This document shows positions 35,801-46,700 of a DNA stretch of 64,000 nt, piece after piece. Location of the stretch: the NCBI RefSeq assembly GCF_015706575.1, contig NW_024037074.1, positions 26,649,334 to 26,713,333 of the forward strand, read 5' to 3'. Source of the stretch: Patiria miniata (Eukaryota > Echinodermata > Asteroidea > Valvatida > Asterinidae). Numbering within the stretch: position 1 is the stretch's first letter; every line of letters starts with the position of its first letter. The notes under the pieces were generated by a model that was given only the letters and a program-made list of their open reading frames with translations, did not search any database and had not been told where the DNA came from. Both the position numbers and the translations under genes were made by a program.

Positions 35801-37194
35801 GCCTATTTTTAGGATTATAAATGGGAGAGTGACCTGTCATGTGTGAGGGATTAACCAATAATAGGGACAATGAGTCCGATTTTCATAGGAGTCAGATTTT
35901 CATGACACCGACACTCATCACCCTCAACTTTAAACTCTGACTTGGTACTCCAAAGATGTTTCTTTAAAATATCAAAACCTGCTACAAATGCACAAAATAT
36001 TGCTGAAAAATCGCTTATTACAGCAACTGGTATTAGCTAATTTACATTTGTTAAATTTGGCTAATTCTAGCTACATGTATTGGTTTGATGTAAACCTCTA
36101 TCTACACATCAAATTAGCTAATAATACATTTTTAAGATTCCTTCATTCCAAAAACGATTGAATAAATTTTTTTAAATTAAAAAGCCATTTTATTAAACAG
36201 ATCCACCTGAAAACAAAAAAAATCGAAAACTTCTTTGTATTTTTGGCTTTAAGCCATTGTGACAACAAGTCACATATGCAAATAGTGATATGTAAATACA
36301 TGTACACGTATGCAAGTTCATTTAAAAAAATATAATTATAATTAACTGAAAAACCAACAACAAATTCTACCTCTTTCTATTTTTTTCATGAACTTGTTTA
36401 AACACACTTGAGTTTAAACACACTGGTTACTGGAAAATTACAACTTTTTCTCACACTGTAAATAGATGTTAAAGTCAATAACTTGTTACTTTTTCTCCTT
36501 GACAAATAATAATGTACGAGTGTAGTATTCATTATGATATTTCAATCCTTTATCTATTACAGTTTATATAAGCCACAACCCTCACACCATGAACAGAATA
36601 ATACATTCACCGAAAGGTCCCCGTACCATTTCCTTCTCTGAAAAAAAATAACTGTAAATCTTCGTCACGTTTTTCTGGTTTCTAATTTCGAGGAAATTGC
36701 TTTAAATTTGCAATGTGAATGATCATACTTTTGAAAGTTTCCACCTCCAGATTTTGCCAGAAAATCAAAAATGCCTTGATTTAAAACTTTGCCTTTCTGT
36801 ACAAAAATTATAATCTTTTGAAAAGTTATTTTTTTTCCAGAAATTATAATCTTTTGAAAAGTTATTTTTGTAAATCTAAGAAATGGGACAAAACAGTCCA
36901 AAACCTGCAAAAATAACTTGCAATCATATTCACGCTCACTGTGTATGCCTTTTGTTTTACATTCGAAGACAAAAAAGCTTCATTATCCTAGATTTCAAAA
37001 GACCAGCAGGCGAAAAAATATAGTCCGTGGGACGAGGCCTTTTTTCGCTCGTCACGCGATCTGGTTCGCCAAATTTTATAAAACTTCACAGACATGTAGA
37101 TTATGGTGTACCATATCGAAAAAACTTTGTTCCCGATCCACAGTTTGTTTGGGAATGACAAAATCTGGGATAAAAACGCCGAAAATTCTACATG

Positions 37195-37330
37195 AGAAAA
37201 AACCTGATGATGATGACAAGCAAAACTTAGGAAGAAACACAGCAGAGCAGCAGACAGAATAAATCTACACTGTATCAATGGTAGACATGTGGTGGCTAAC
37301 AAAATGCTATAGCTTTCTTTCAAGCCTTCA
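37195..37330 (-). pseudogene. Relic of Ig receptor 5' end (block 4)
   Basis: This is the counterpart of the relic in block 2, with the same breakpoint after the signal peptide and the same early stop after the aligned ATG. The deletion therefore predates the duplication of the two blocks. An alternative frame from an upstream ATG (37323) runs through the signal-peptide core into unrelated sequence and is probably not a gene. Confidence 0.8.
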
Positions 37331-39766
37331 GATTACCTCTCTTTCAACACACAGTTTACTGTTGCACAAATCCAACCAAAGTGTTGTCCTGCTGGCAAAC
37401 TATTGTGACAGTGTTTTATTTTTAGACCAACAAAATAGTTATTTTCCCCTGCAACTTCCTATGCTAAGAATAAAAGCTGTGCAGCACAATATCGCATGAT
37501 TTGTATATTGGCTCCGCCATTATAGCTATTTAAAGGACTCTGATACATTTTATGCCATACATGTAAATATGATCATGTTGGATGAAAAATTACATAACAA
37601 TAAAAATACTACTCATTTAAATATTAAACATTTAAAGCAACTGGCATCAGCTAATTTGCAAGTTATGCACAAAATTAACAGCATTGTTTTAAATCTGTGG
37701 TGAAATTTTTCTTACATGTATAGGCCCTTTACAGCAATTTGTTGAATTAACCTCTCTTCTCCTGTTTAAATTTACAAATAACACATTTTCAAAATTCCTT
37801 CATTCAAAAATTTACACCTTCCCCCCCCCCCCCCCCCCCCAATTGACAGCGTCATGATCTGACTTGAGTTTAACTTGATGATGCAACTTCCTTAAACCTA
37901 ATAGGAAACAGATTTTTAAAAATATAATTCCACCCCCATTTTGAGAAAATGGCATTTAAAAATCTTGCTTAAAATTCAACTTATTAAACGGATCCACCTG
38001 AAAACAAAAATTGGACAACCCCTTGAATTTTGGCTTAACCCCAATGAATTTCAAAATGGCAATTTCTGACTTGATGCTCACCTTTAGGTGACAGGTCAAT
38101 TGCAAGTTTATTATTTAAAATTTTATTATAATAACTACAACATAGAAATTAATTCTGATACCTCTTTCTATGTTTCAATAAACTTGTTTAAAGGGAATAT
38201 ACATCATTTGCTTTTGCTGTAATTTTCAGAAATGGATGGAATTGGGGGGTTGGAAATATATAGCAAATATAGTTACACTGACTTTTTTGAGGTTTTGGGT
38301 TCGAAAATGCTATAAAAACCAAGAAAAACAATCATTTTCCTGTAGTCTGGTTCCCTGACTCCATATAAGAAGAAACAGAGCAGTTTACATACATTGGGGA
38401 ATTGTAAGGTCAGGGAACCAGTCTAGCTGGCTTGTACCCGTTCATAGGTGTGTAATCGATTGCAAACAAGTGCGATGGTCAATTGGGGCCAGTATTTGAA
38501 AAAGAAGAAGTTTTCTTTCCAACGCTGGTCGGCCGACCAGCGTTGGAAATTGATACAAAAATACCACTTTTTTGAAAATGACAGTATACCAGGTGCCATG
38601 ATTTTACAGGATGCTTTACACTGTCATTCACTAACAGTCCAGCAAGGTATTTCCAAATGATTTGGTAGTTTTATTTTTGATGTTTGCAAATGTTGTATTT
38701 TCCCTTTTAACACTTATATTTGGTTTGTTACTAGAAAGCTACAACTTTTTTCTAATGCCTAATATGTACATGTAGGAGTTAGGAAAATGATGTTTGAGTT
38801 CTTTATTTACAGAAGGCGGGCCACACCCTTAACCCATCACCAAAAATAAATTCACTCAAATGTCACTTCCCCTTAGTGCCCTGTTTCCTTCTCTGAAAAA
38901 AAACCCTCTGCATTCCTGTCATGGTTGCTGGTGTGTAATTTGGAGTAACTTGCTTCAGATTTGAGATGTGAAAGATCATATTTTTAAAACAACTATTCTA
39001 ATTTCAAATATTGATATTTCATTCGGTTCTATTATGGAACTATTTCCATCTCCAGATTTTCGCCAAACACTCAAAAGTGCCTATTTTCTCAAACTTTGCC
39101 TTTCTTTAAATTGTTTTAAAATGTTTTGAAAAGTTATTTTTGTAAATCTAAGAAAAGGGACAAAACCATCCAAAAAAAGACCAAAAACCTTTAACACTGC
39201 AAAAATAACTTGTAATCATATTCACGGTTACTCATAAGCCATTTTTGATTTACATTCAAAGACCGTTATCCTAAATTTCACAAGACCACCTGTATGGCGA
39301 AAAAAAAGGGTAAATAACCACGTCATACCCAAACAACTCAGACATTGTAACAAAAACGGAAACAAAATATTTAGTTTGCACTTTGTACTCTTAATAGTTC
39401 AAGAATATCATCTTTAAGAAGCCCACCAAAAAAGCAAACAAACAAGATAATTCAAGAAAAAAAATGTTTTGCAAATTTTTTTAAAATAACTTTCTTGTTT
39501 TATACCCGCTCTCCTCGGCAGGGTAGGCTGGTTCCCACCCAACAATCAGTATCAATAATGTACGGACCGGGTGCCATTCTGCTTGAAAGCTTATCTGTTT
39601 GTGCCCAAAACAAACAAACTTTTCCAGAGGGTTGCAGACAATCAAAATATTTGGTTGGAATAAGACATGTATACAATAAGTTAAACATTTACTAATACCC
39701 CCTCCCCCCCCCAACAATCAGATTTGTCGAAGAGCACAGGGAATGCAACTTTAATGTTCATTTTTT

Positions 39767-41305
39767 TCATTTCATCTTTGCTGCTAGCTTGGATGGCAAT
39801 TCATACCCAGATGCGTCCTGCATAGGAACTCTCAGGCTCTGCATCTTTATCTTGACAGGGTGTGGAACAGCCTTGCCAATTTTGCCTCCGGATGCAGTAG
39901 GATCATTCTTGCACTCTGGGTAGGAAGCATAAGCATACTCGAGGCTTTCCTTGCACGTAGGAGAATCCTGCAGTTCCAGGTACTCAGAGGTGATAGGACC
40001 ATCCCTATCCTCCTGGACCGCAGCATAAGCAGAGTCTTGCATTTCTTGGCCTTGCTCTGCCGCATCTTGGACATCATCGTACTCATGGCCTGCTTGCGTC
40101 ATTTTCGGTCCCGCTGGGGGGCTTGTAGACTTCCGGCAATGTTTTCTTTGCCACACAAGCAAGATATTGAGGACAATCACTGCTACTGCTAGGACCACCA
40201 CCGCCACGATCAAAACCACAGTGACTGGAGATGATTGTTCATTCTTAGGACAATTGCAAGGTGGTTCCTTGGAGGGTTTGTCTCTGAGTAACCCTGTGGA
40301 TACGACACTCATTGTTGTCTGTTCCCGGTTGACTACATCAATCCTTGTGGTTGTATTACCAGACAATCCAGATGGTACACTGACAATGCAGACCAATTCA
40401 AGATTCTCCATCACTGCTATCTCCAAAGTTTGCCCATCCTCAGACACTGTGTACCTCTCTGTCGGTAGGGCGTGTCCAGTATCAGTTTTGATTACTTTCC
40501 AACTGTATTTGTTAATATTAGGCACACCCTCCCCACTGCATTGGAAAGTTGTAAAAGTCCCCTCCTCAACCCCAGATACTGCTGGTAGGATGGTGGCCTG
40601 TGGTAAGATTCTCAGCGGCATCACGGAGCAGTTACGCTGCTCATCCAAGGCAGGGGTAGTCATGACGCAAGTAAAAGTCACGCCATTGTCTCGAGCTTGT
40701 AATGGATGTCTATGAGTAATTGAATCAGTTGCCGGAACTGCCACCTGGTCATTCTCTCTATAATAAGTGATGGTTGGAACAGGTTTTCCACCTTGCGAAT
40801 TACAGTAAAGAGTCACATCGTCTCCCACGGCCCTTGATTCAGGTTGTACACTGCACCACGGTGACTGTGTGGATGGTGGGACCAGAACCGTAAGCTCAGC
40901 TGTGCCAGCAATTTCTGAACTAACCCCGGGATAATTATACTGGCAAGAATACGTCCCTTCATCGGTTTCCTGTACATTTGTGATCCTCAGAGTAAACTCG
41001 TCTTGGCTCTCATTACCTATGATGGACAGACGTCGTTCCAGCTGTGTGGGTAGAGGTGGGTTTGCAATCACCGATCTATCAATGCTAAGGTATATCGAAA
41101 CGCTCTGTCCTCGATAATACCAGTAGATGGTATAAATGCTTACAGTTGTCAGGTCACAAACGAAATCAACGGTGTCTCCTTCATGAACCACAGCATCCTG
41201 CGGGCCTCTTTCTAGCCGGGGTTGTGCAAGAGCATGATGACAAGCAACACTTAGGAAGAAACACAGCAGACCAGCAGACAGAATAAATCTATCAATGGGA
41301 GACAT
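39767..41305 (-). CDS. Three-Ig-domain ITIM-type membrane receptor, copy 5
   Basis: This intact 512-residue single-exon paralogue has the same architecture as the gene at 5259-6803: signal peptide, V-type Ig with DEGTYSC, two Ig-like domains, stalk, membrane helix and a tail with SAYAAV and SEYLEL. The upstream 400 bp is nearly identical to that of the copies at 6803 and 32899, so the three probably share their promoter sequence. The V-domain C-C' region (SIYTIYWYYRGQSVS) and F-G loop (YNYPGVSSE) are distinct, while domain 3 to the tail is almost the same as copies 1 and 4. This pattern suggests homogenisation of the 3' half. ATTAAA lies just after the stop. Confidence 0.9.
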   Translation of the reverse strand: MSPIDRFILSAGLLCFFLSVACHHALAQPRLERGPQDAVVHEGDTVDFVCDLTTVSIYTIYWYYRGQSVSIYLSIDRSVIANPPLPTQLERRLSIIGNESQDEFTLRITNVQETDEGTYSCQYNYPGVSSEIAGTAELTVLVPPSTQSPWCSVQPESRAVGDDVTLYCNSQGGKPVPTITYYRENDQVAVPATDSITHRHPLQARDNGVTFTCVMTTPALDEQRNCSVMPLRILPQATILPAVSGVEEGTFTTFQCSGEGVPNINKYSWKVIKTDTGHALPTERYTVSEDGQTLEIAVMENLELVCIVSVPSGLSGNTTTRIDVVNREQTTMSVVSTGLLRDKPSKEPPCNCPKNEQSSPVTVVLIVAVVVLAVAVIVLNILLVWQRKHCRKSTSPPAGPKMTQAGHEYDDVQDAAEQGQEMQDSAYAAVQEDRDGPITSEYLELQDSPTCKESLEYAYASYPECKNDPTASGGKIGKAVPHPVKIKMQSLRVPMQDASGYELPSKLAAKMK

Positions 41306-41744
41306 GTTGGTGGCTTCAAGCCTTCAGACACAGGCTACCTTTCCACAAAGTTAATCCAACCAATGTTTTGTCGAACTCTTTCTGTTAGCAGAGAACTGTT
41401 TCGTGATTGTAATTCAGAGCATTTTGAAACACTTAGTTTTTTTCCCCTTCTACTTCCTAGTTTGAGGAAACTATGAACCCAAAATTATCACATGATTGAC
41501 ACTTTTAGTTTCAGAATTACTTCCTGTTTTCTTAACACATCCTTTGAAGGACTTTTGACATTATAGATGATATAGATAAAACAGAAATGAAAAAAGAAAT
41601 CCTGTGTTTACAAAAAATGAAATTTTAATTATGATACTGTTCCAACTCAAAAAGTGATTACATGTACGTACATGTAATTTACTGTGATATGGTTTATGGC
41701 TTTTGTATGCCCTGATCACGCAGTGGCATTTCCACACATTGGTA

Positions 41745-43165
41745 ATACAAATGCTGTGGTTAAGTTATTAAAAGACTCATTCACATGTTCTCTCACAGGG
41801 ATGGGTTTGCTCAGTTTCAATCAGTTCAAATTGTTACTTTTCTGTTTACTTACATTGTTCATATAAACATATTGTTTATTTTAATTGTCTAACAAGTGTA
41901 TATTTTGGTGATGTAAGGAATATACGGTACATGCACCCTATATATAACAATATGTACTTGTACTGGTATGTCAGCCCCTGAACCCATGATCAGAATAACA
42001 CATGACATATTCCACGTTCCTGTTTCCCTTTCTGTACTTCCTTTGCCGTTGTCTAGAGGCTGATCAGATTTGAACTATTTAAACTTTGGTTTGATGCTTC
42101 CAATGTTAAAGGTATTACTGGACAACATTTGCAAAAAAAAAAAAGAAATTAAAAAGAAACGAATAATTTGCAGATTAAAGAAAAACAATACAATAAATCT
42201 GAAGGTTATTAAAAAAACCTTTGAGCTCAGTAGATCTCATAGTTTTGTACGGAATTTTGAAAATGCATCTTCATGTTTCTCGACGCAAAGCAAGATTTCT
42301 GTTGAAAGCCCTCCCATCTAAAATATTCATTTATACTTTTTGACTTGCACCCTGTTGTGGTTAGTCTGAATATCACCCGTTATTCACGGAGCCAAGTCTC
42401 CTGTTTAACATCTGATATATCTAAGCATGCGTGACGTCATTTCATTCCGAAATCAAGACTAAGATTGTGACTGGTCAGTTTCGGTGCCGCCTCTTTGTAA
42501 TACAACAACCTGTACAAAAATGTTACTAATCGTAGGCGTGATGTTTACACACGCAGGGAGCTCGAATTACGCCTAATAGAAGGTGCCTGCTGAATGGTCA
42601 GTTTCTCGAAGTGCAATCTAGTTGCATAATTAACCGCCAAATCTGTTTACGTATCATAGGCCATGGTCGGCTTCGCCGGGGCCAGGGTCTATCACATAGA
42701 CTATCTTGTGATCCCAAGTATGTCATATTGCATAATATACTAAATTCAGTCACGTGGGAGCAGTAGTTTTTTAAAAAAAACTTTTTTTTTCTTGCAATAG
42801 TTTATCGTAAACATTGTCAGGTAAGGATGGAATTTCCTCTTTTCTTGAAATTGGCAGCATATGTACTAGGCACAATGATTTCACAGGATGCTTGACACTA
42901 TTATCTACATGTACTTACTAAAAAGTTTTCAGTTAATTAATTAAGCAGGATATTTCATGTTTGGCAGATTCGTTTTTGAATATTCGCAAGTGGTGTCCAT
43001 TACTCTCAATGTGGTGCAGCATTTTGTTTCTCCGTTTGGTATTATTTTTGACCATTTGCACCTGCAGTTTCTTTAACAGCATATCTGTCAGCCAAACTTT
43101 TTAAAAGCATATATTTTTAAAATCCTGTTATTTGAAACAGTACTTGAACATTACTTCAAATAAAA
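41745..43165. repeat. Partial duplication block 5 (right edge of the array)
   Basis: The block word restarts at about 41745 and can be followed to about 43165, where a GT/G-rich run begins. The segment 42360-42700 is not present in the other blocks and looks like an insertion. Flanking block sequence resumes near 42715, matching the area of 640 in block 1. No gene was recognised. Divergence from the other blocks is higher than between blocks 1, 2 and 4. Confidence 0.7.
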
Positions 43166-43585
43166 TTCAGAAAGTGTGTGGGGGATGGCTGTGTGTGTGT
43201 GTGTGGGGGGGGGGGGGGGAATGGCTGGGGGGGTTGGACACCATCCACCGCCTTTTATAATAGAAATAGCCTGGGTAAGAGGCTTCAGACAGCAGGCACA
43301 CGTGCGTACGCATGTCAAATGAACGCGCGCGCATTATGTCGGATGGATGCACATAGACCACGGTCGCAGCTGTGATTGGTACGCAACGGGGCAGGGATTA
43401 ATGGACTGGTCTATTCTGGGAAAAGGTAAATTAATTTGTGTTCCCGTGCAATGAAAAATAACATTCTGTGCGAATATTCACGGTGTAGTAATCGCGGAAC
43501 TTTTTATAATACTTCCGCGATTATACTGCACGGCAACTGGAGTAAACCCACAATTTCAGACGGTTGCAATCGATCGCCGTGAGTC

Positions 43586-43674
43586 CATGGGTTTTGTACA
43601 CCTTCGGGTGCAAATGGCACCCTCGGCTTCGCATCAGGTGCCACTTGCACCCCCGGGTGTACAAACACCATGGA
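43586..43674. repeat. Short perfect-style hairpin
   Basis: The words CCATGG, TTTGTACACC, GGGTGCAAATGGCACC and their complements GGTGCCACTTGCACCC, GGGTGTACAAA and CCATGG form an almost continuous hairpin of about 35 bp per arm. It lies just downstream, in minus-strand sense, of the CatSper2 exon at 43716. Function unknown; it may be a small MITE or a structured RNA segment. Confidence 0.6.
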
Positions 43675-43715
43675 CCCCATCACAACAGGCAACATTAATG
43701 AAAGATATAACTTAC

Positions 43716-43766
43716 CTTGTAGCAGAGTCATTTGAAACGACTTCTTGTGTATCAGAACCAGATGAT
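43716..43766 (-). CDS. CatSper2-like exon 10 (Ser-rich micro-exon, candidate)
   Basis: This is a 51-base exon with a strong acceptor (TTTTTGTTCTTTACTTGCCAG, cut to its last bases CTTGCCAG) and donor ACAAG followed by GTAAGT. It is phase 2 to 2, as exon 9 requires. It encodes SSGSDTQEVVSNDSAT, similar in character to the Ser/Thr-rich human tail. If the intron were retained, translation would stop after one more codon. Confidence 0.6.
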
Positions 43767-46700
43767 CTGGCAAGTAAAGAACAAAAACCAACTGTAAGGC
43801 AAAAAAAAAAAAGATAAGTCGGTCTCTGGTCAGCGCGCGCGTCGATTTTAATCATGCGCGTCAATCTTTTTTTTTCCAAAATGTTCCGTGGTAGCTCCAA
43901 CAGCGCCCTCTATTGCCGCACCTCCTCAATTTTTTTTACCAAATAGCACCAAGGAATGGGAAATTGCACCAAGGCAAATGATCGAGAGCACCAAGGCAAA
44001 TTATGGAGGACACCAATGTACATGAGAACACCAAAAAAGCAAAACAGTACCCCACCTTGTCTGTACAATCCAAGCTTGAAGGAAAAAAAAAAAAAAAAAA
44101 AAAAAAAAACACGCGTCGCTGCGTCAATTCCGGAACTTTGGTCTGACCAGAGACCGAGTATTTTTTTTTTTTGGCCTAATAACAAGTTAATGTTGTACAG
44201 TAGAGCCTCACTATAAACTAACATGACGGAGTTCATACAATTTGTCAGATGCTTTTCTAGATGCTCTGTGGTGCAATTTGAGGCATTTCCTGGTCGCCTT
44301 CCCCTAAATTTTTGAGCAAAAGTATAACAAAACCATGAGGGTCATCAAAAGTGGAAATTGTTGGCTGTGATTTTTTAATACATAATTTCTAAGCAGTTTA
44401 TTCAAACACTTTGAACCCCCCCTCAGCGTACAGGCCTAATCTTGTTGAAATAAGGTTTTATTCATAATTTTGAAACAGGCCAGTTTCTGCCACTGTTGCA
44501 CAGTGCAACACAGAAGCTAGGGAAATGCATATATGCAGATAATGGCCAAGATTGCATGCTTTGAACAGTACCTCCAAATAGTCTGTTGGTAATCAGCCCC
44601 CTCCCCCTTTTCGTTTTTGATTTTCCAGCGGTCGCTTGACGAGCAAAACAATTCCTGGATACCTTTCAGAGGGTATATCGGTATCATGTTGTGACACCAG
44701 CCCCCCCCCCCCCAATCAAATCAGTTTTACTATACGCCCCGATCAATACAGCAGAATGTATACACTGTGTAATCCTGTTGTGGGCTCATGTAGTCTACTG
44801 AACTAGTATTAAGGTAGAGGGAGGGCGGGGGCATGTGGAGCAGGATGGTGGAGGGGGGTGGAGGGGGGCCGGGGGAGGGGGGCTGGGGGGAGAATACCTG
44901 ATATTCTCGGCAGAGGCTGATTGTGTTTGTTCTTGACTCCCTGCCTGATGGTAGAGGTAGAGGGGGTTAGGCAAGGGGAGTAGGATGGTGGGGGGGGGGG
45001 GGGGGGGGAGAACTACCTGATATTTTCTGCAGAGGCTGATTGTATTTGTTCTTGACTCCCTGCCTGATGGTAGAGGTAGAGGGGGCGGGACAAGGGGAGT
45101 AGGATGGTGGGGGGGAGAACTACCTGATATTTTCTGCAGAGGCTGATTGTGTTTGTTCTTGACTCCCTGCCTGATGGTAGAGGTAGAGGGGGCGGGGCAA
45201 GGGGAGTAGGATGGTGGGGGGGGGGGAGAACTACCAAATATTCTCTGCAGAGGCTGATTGTGTTTGTTCTTGACTCCCTGCCTGATGGTAGAGGTAGAGG
45301 GGGCAGGGCAAGGGGAGTAGGATGGTGGGGGGGGGGGGGGGGGAGAACTACCTGATATTCTCTGCAGAGGCTGATTGTGTTTGTTCTTGATCCGTGCCTG
45401 ATGGTAGAGGTAGAGAGAGCGGGGCAATGGGAGTAGGATGGGGGGGGGGGGGGGGGGGGCGGGGAGAGGAATACCTGATATTCTCGGCAGAGGCTGATTG
45501 TGTTTGTTCTTGACTCCCTGCCTGATGGTAGAGGTAGAGGGGGCGGGGCAAGGGGAGTAGGATGGGGGGGGGGGGGGGGGGAACTACCTGATATTCTCTG
45601 CAGAGGCTGATTGTGTTTGTTCTTGACTCCCTGCCTGATGGTAAAGGTAGAGGGGGCGGGACAAGGGGAGTAGGATAGTGGGGGGGGGGGGGAGAACTAC
45701 CTGATATTTTCTGCAGAGGCTGATTGTGTTTGTTCTTGACTCTCTGTCTGATGGTAGAGAGGGCGGGACAAGGGGAGTAGGATGGTGGGGGGGGGGGGGG
45801 GGAGAACTACCTGATATTTTCTGCAGAGGCTGATTGTGTTTGTTCTTGGCTCCCTGCCCGATGGTAGAGGTAGAAGGGGTGGGGCAAGGGGAGTAGGATG
45901 GTGGGGGGGGGGGGGGGGGAGAACTACCTGACATTCTCTGCAGAGGCTGATTGTGTTTGTTCTGGACTCCCTGCCCGATGGTAGAGGTAGAGGGGGTGGG
46001 GCAAGGGGAGTAGGATGGTTGGGGGGGAGAACTACCTGATATTTTCTGCAGAGGCTGATTGTGTTTGTTCTTGGCTCCCTGCCCGATGGTAGAGGTAGAG
46101 GGGGTGGGGCAAGGGGAGTAGGATGGTGGGGGGGGGGGGGAGAACTACCTGACATTCTCTGCAGAGGCTGATTGTGTTTGTTCTTGACTCCCTGTCTGAT
46201 GGGCAGCTTCAGCAAGCAACTGTTGGTTGGCATGAATCGTCATCCGTCTTCGGGTGAAAAAAAAAAGAGTTAATATATCTTACCAATTTTTAATATATAT
46301 CTTACCAATTTTCATGAAGGCTCATATTCAGCGTACAGAGGGACTATAACATTGACAGAGTCACAAATATTCACTAAGGAGGCATTGCCATTATTGATTG
46401 AGCTGAAAACAAGATTTTGAAAGATGTACAACCCTTATCTGAAAGTGTGCTTATTTATTTTGATAAAACTAATTTAAAAAACGTCCTATTTTACATCTGA
46501 GTTGCATTATTAATAAATGATATCCAGTGACTTTCATTTTTGGGGAGGGCTGGCCACAAAAGCCACCAGAATCCATGCAATTTCATAAAATTAGAAATCA
46601 TCATTCCACAAAAACACTGGAATATGAAATATTTTGTAAAAAAAACCTGATGATATAGTATTTGCATCGATTAGTAACAATGATGTTTTGTTTCCATAAC

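Larger units (their letters stand above)
33323..41744. repeat. Segmental duplication block 4
   Basis: This is a near-identical copy of block 2 without that block's two transposons, so it supplies the empty-site sequence for both. It contains the signal-peptide relic at about 37.2 kb and an intact type A Ig gene at 39767-41305. Non-coding sequence fills 33323-39760. A short C-tract at 37822-37840 differs in length from the equivalent tracts at 3277 and 12115, as expected for slippage. Confidence 0.9.

Noticed and set aside
44795..45934. Long proline-rich minus-strand frames in the 44.8-46.2 kb repeat
   Set aside because: Open only because the repeat unit lacks stops in all frames. The unit mixes exon-like and pyrimidine-tract intron sequence.
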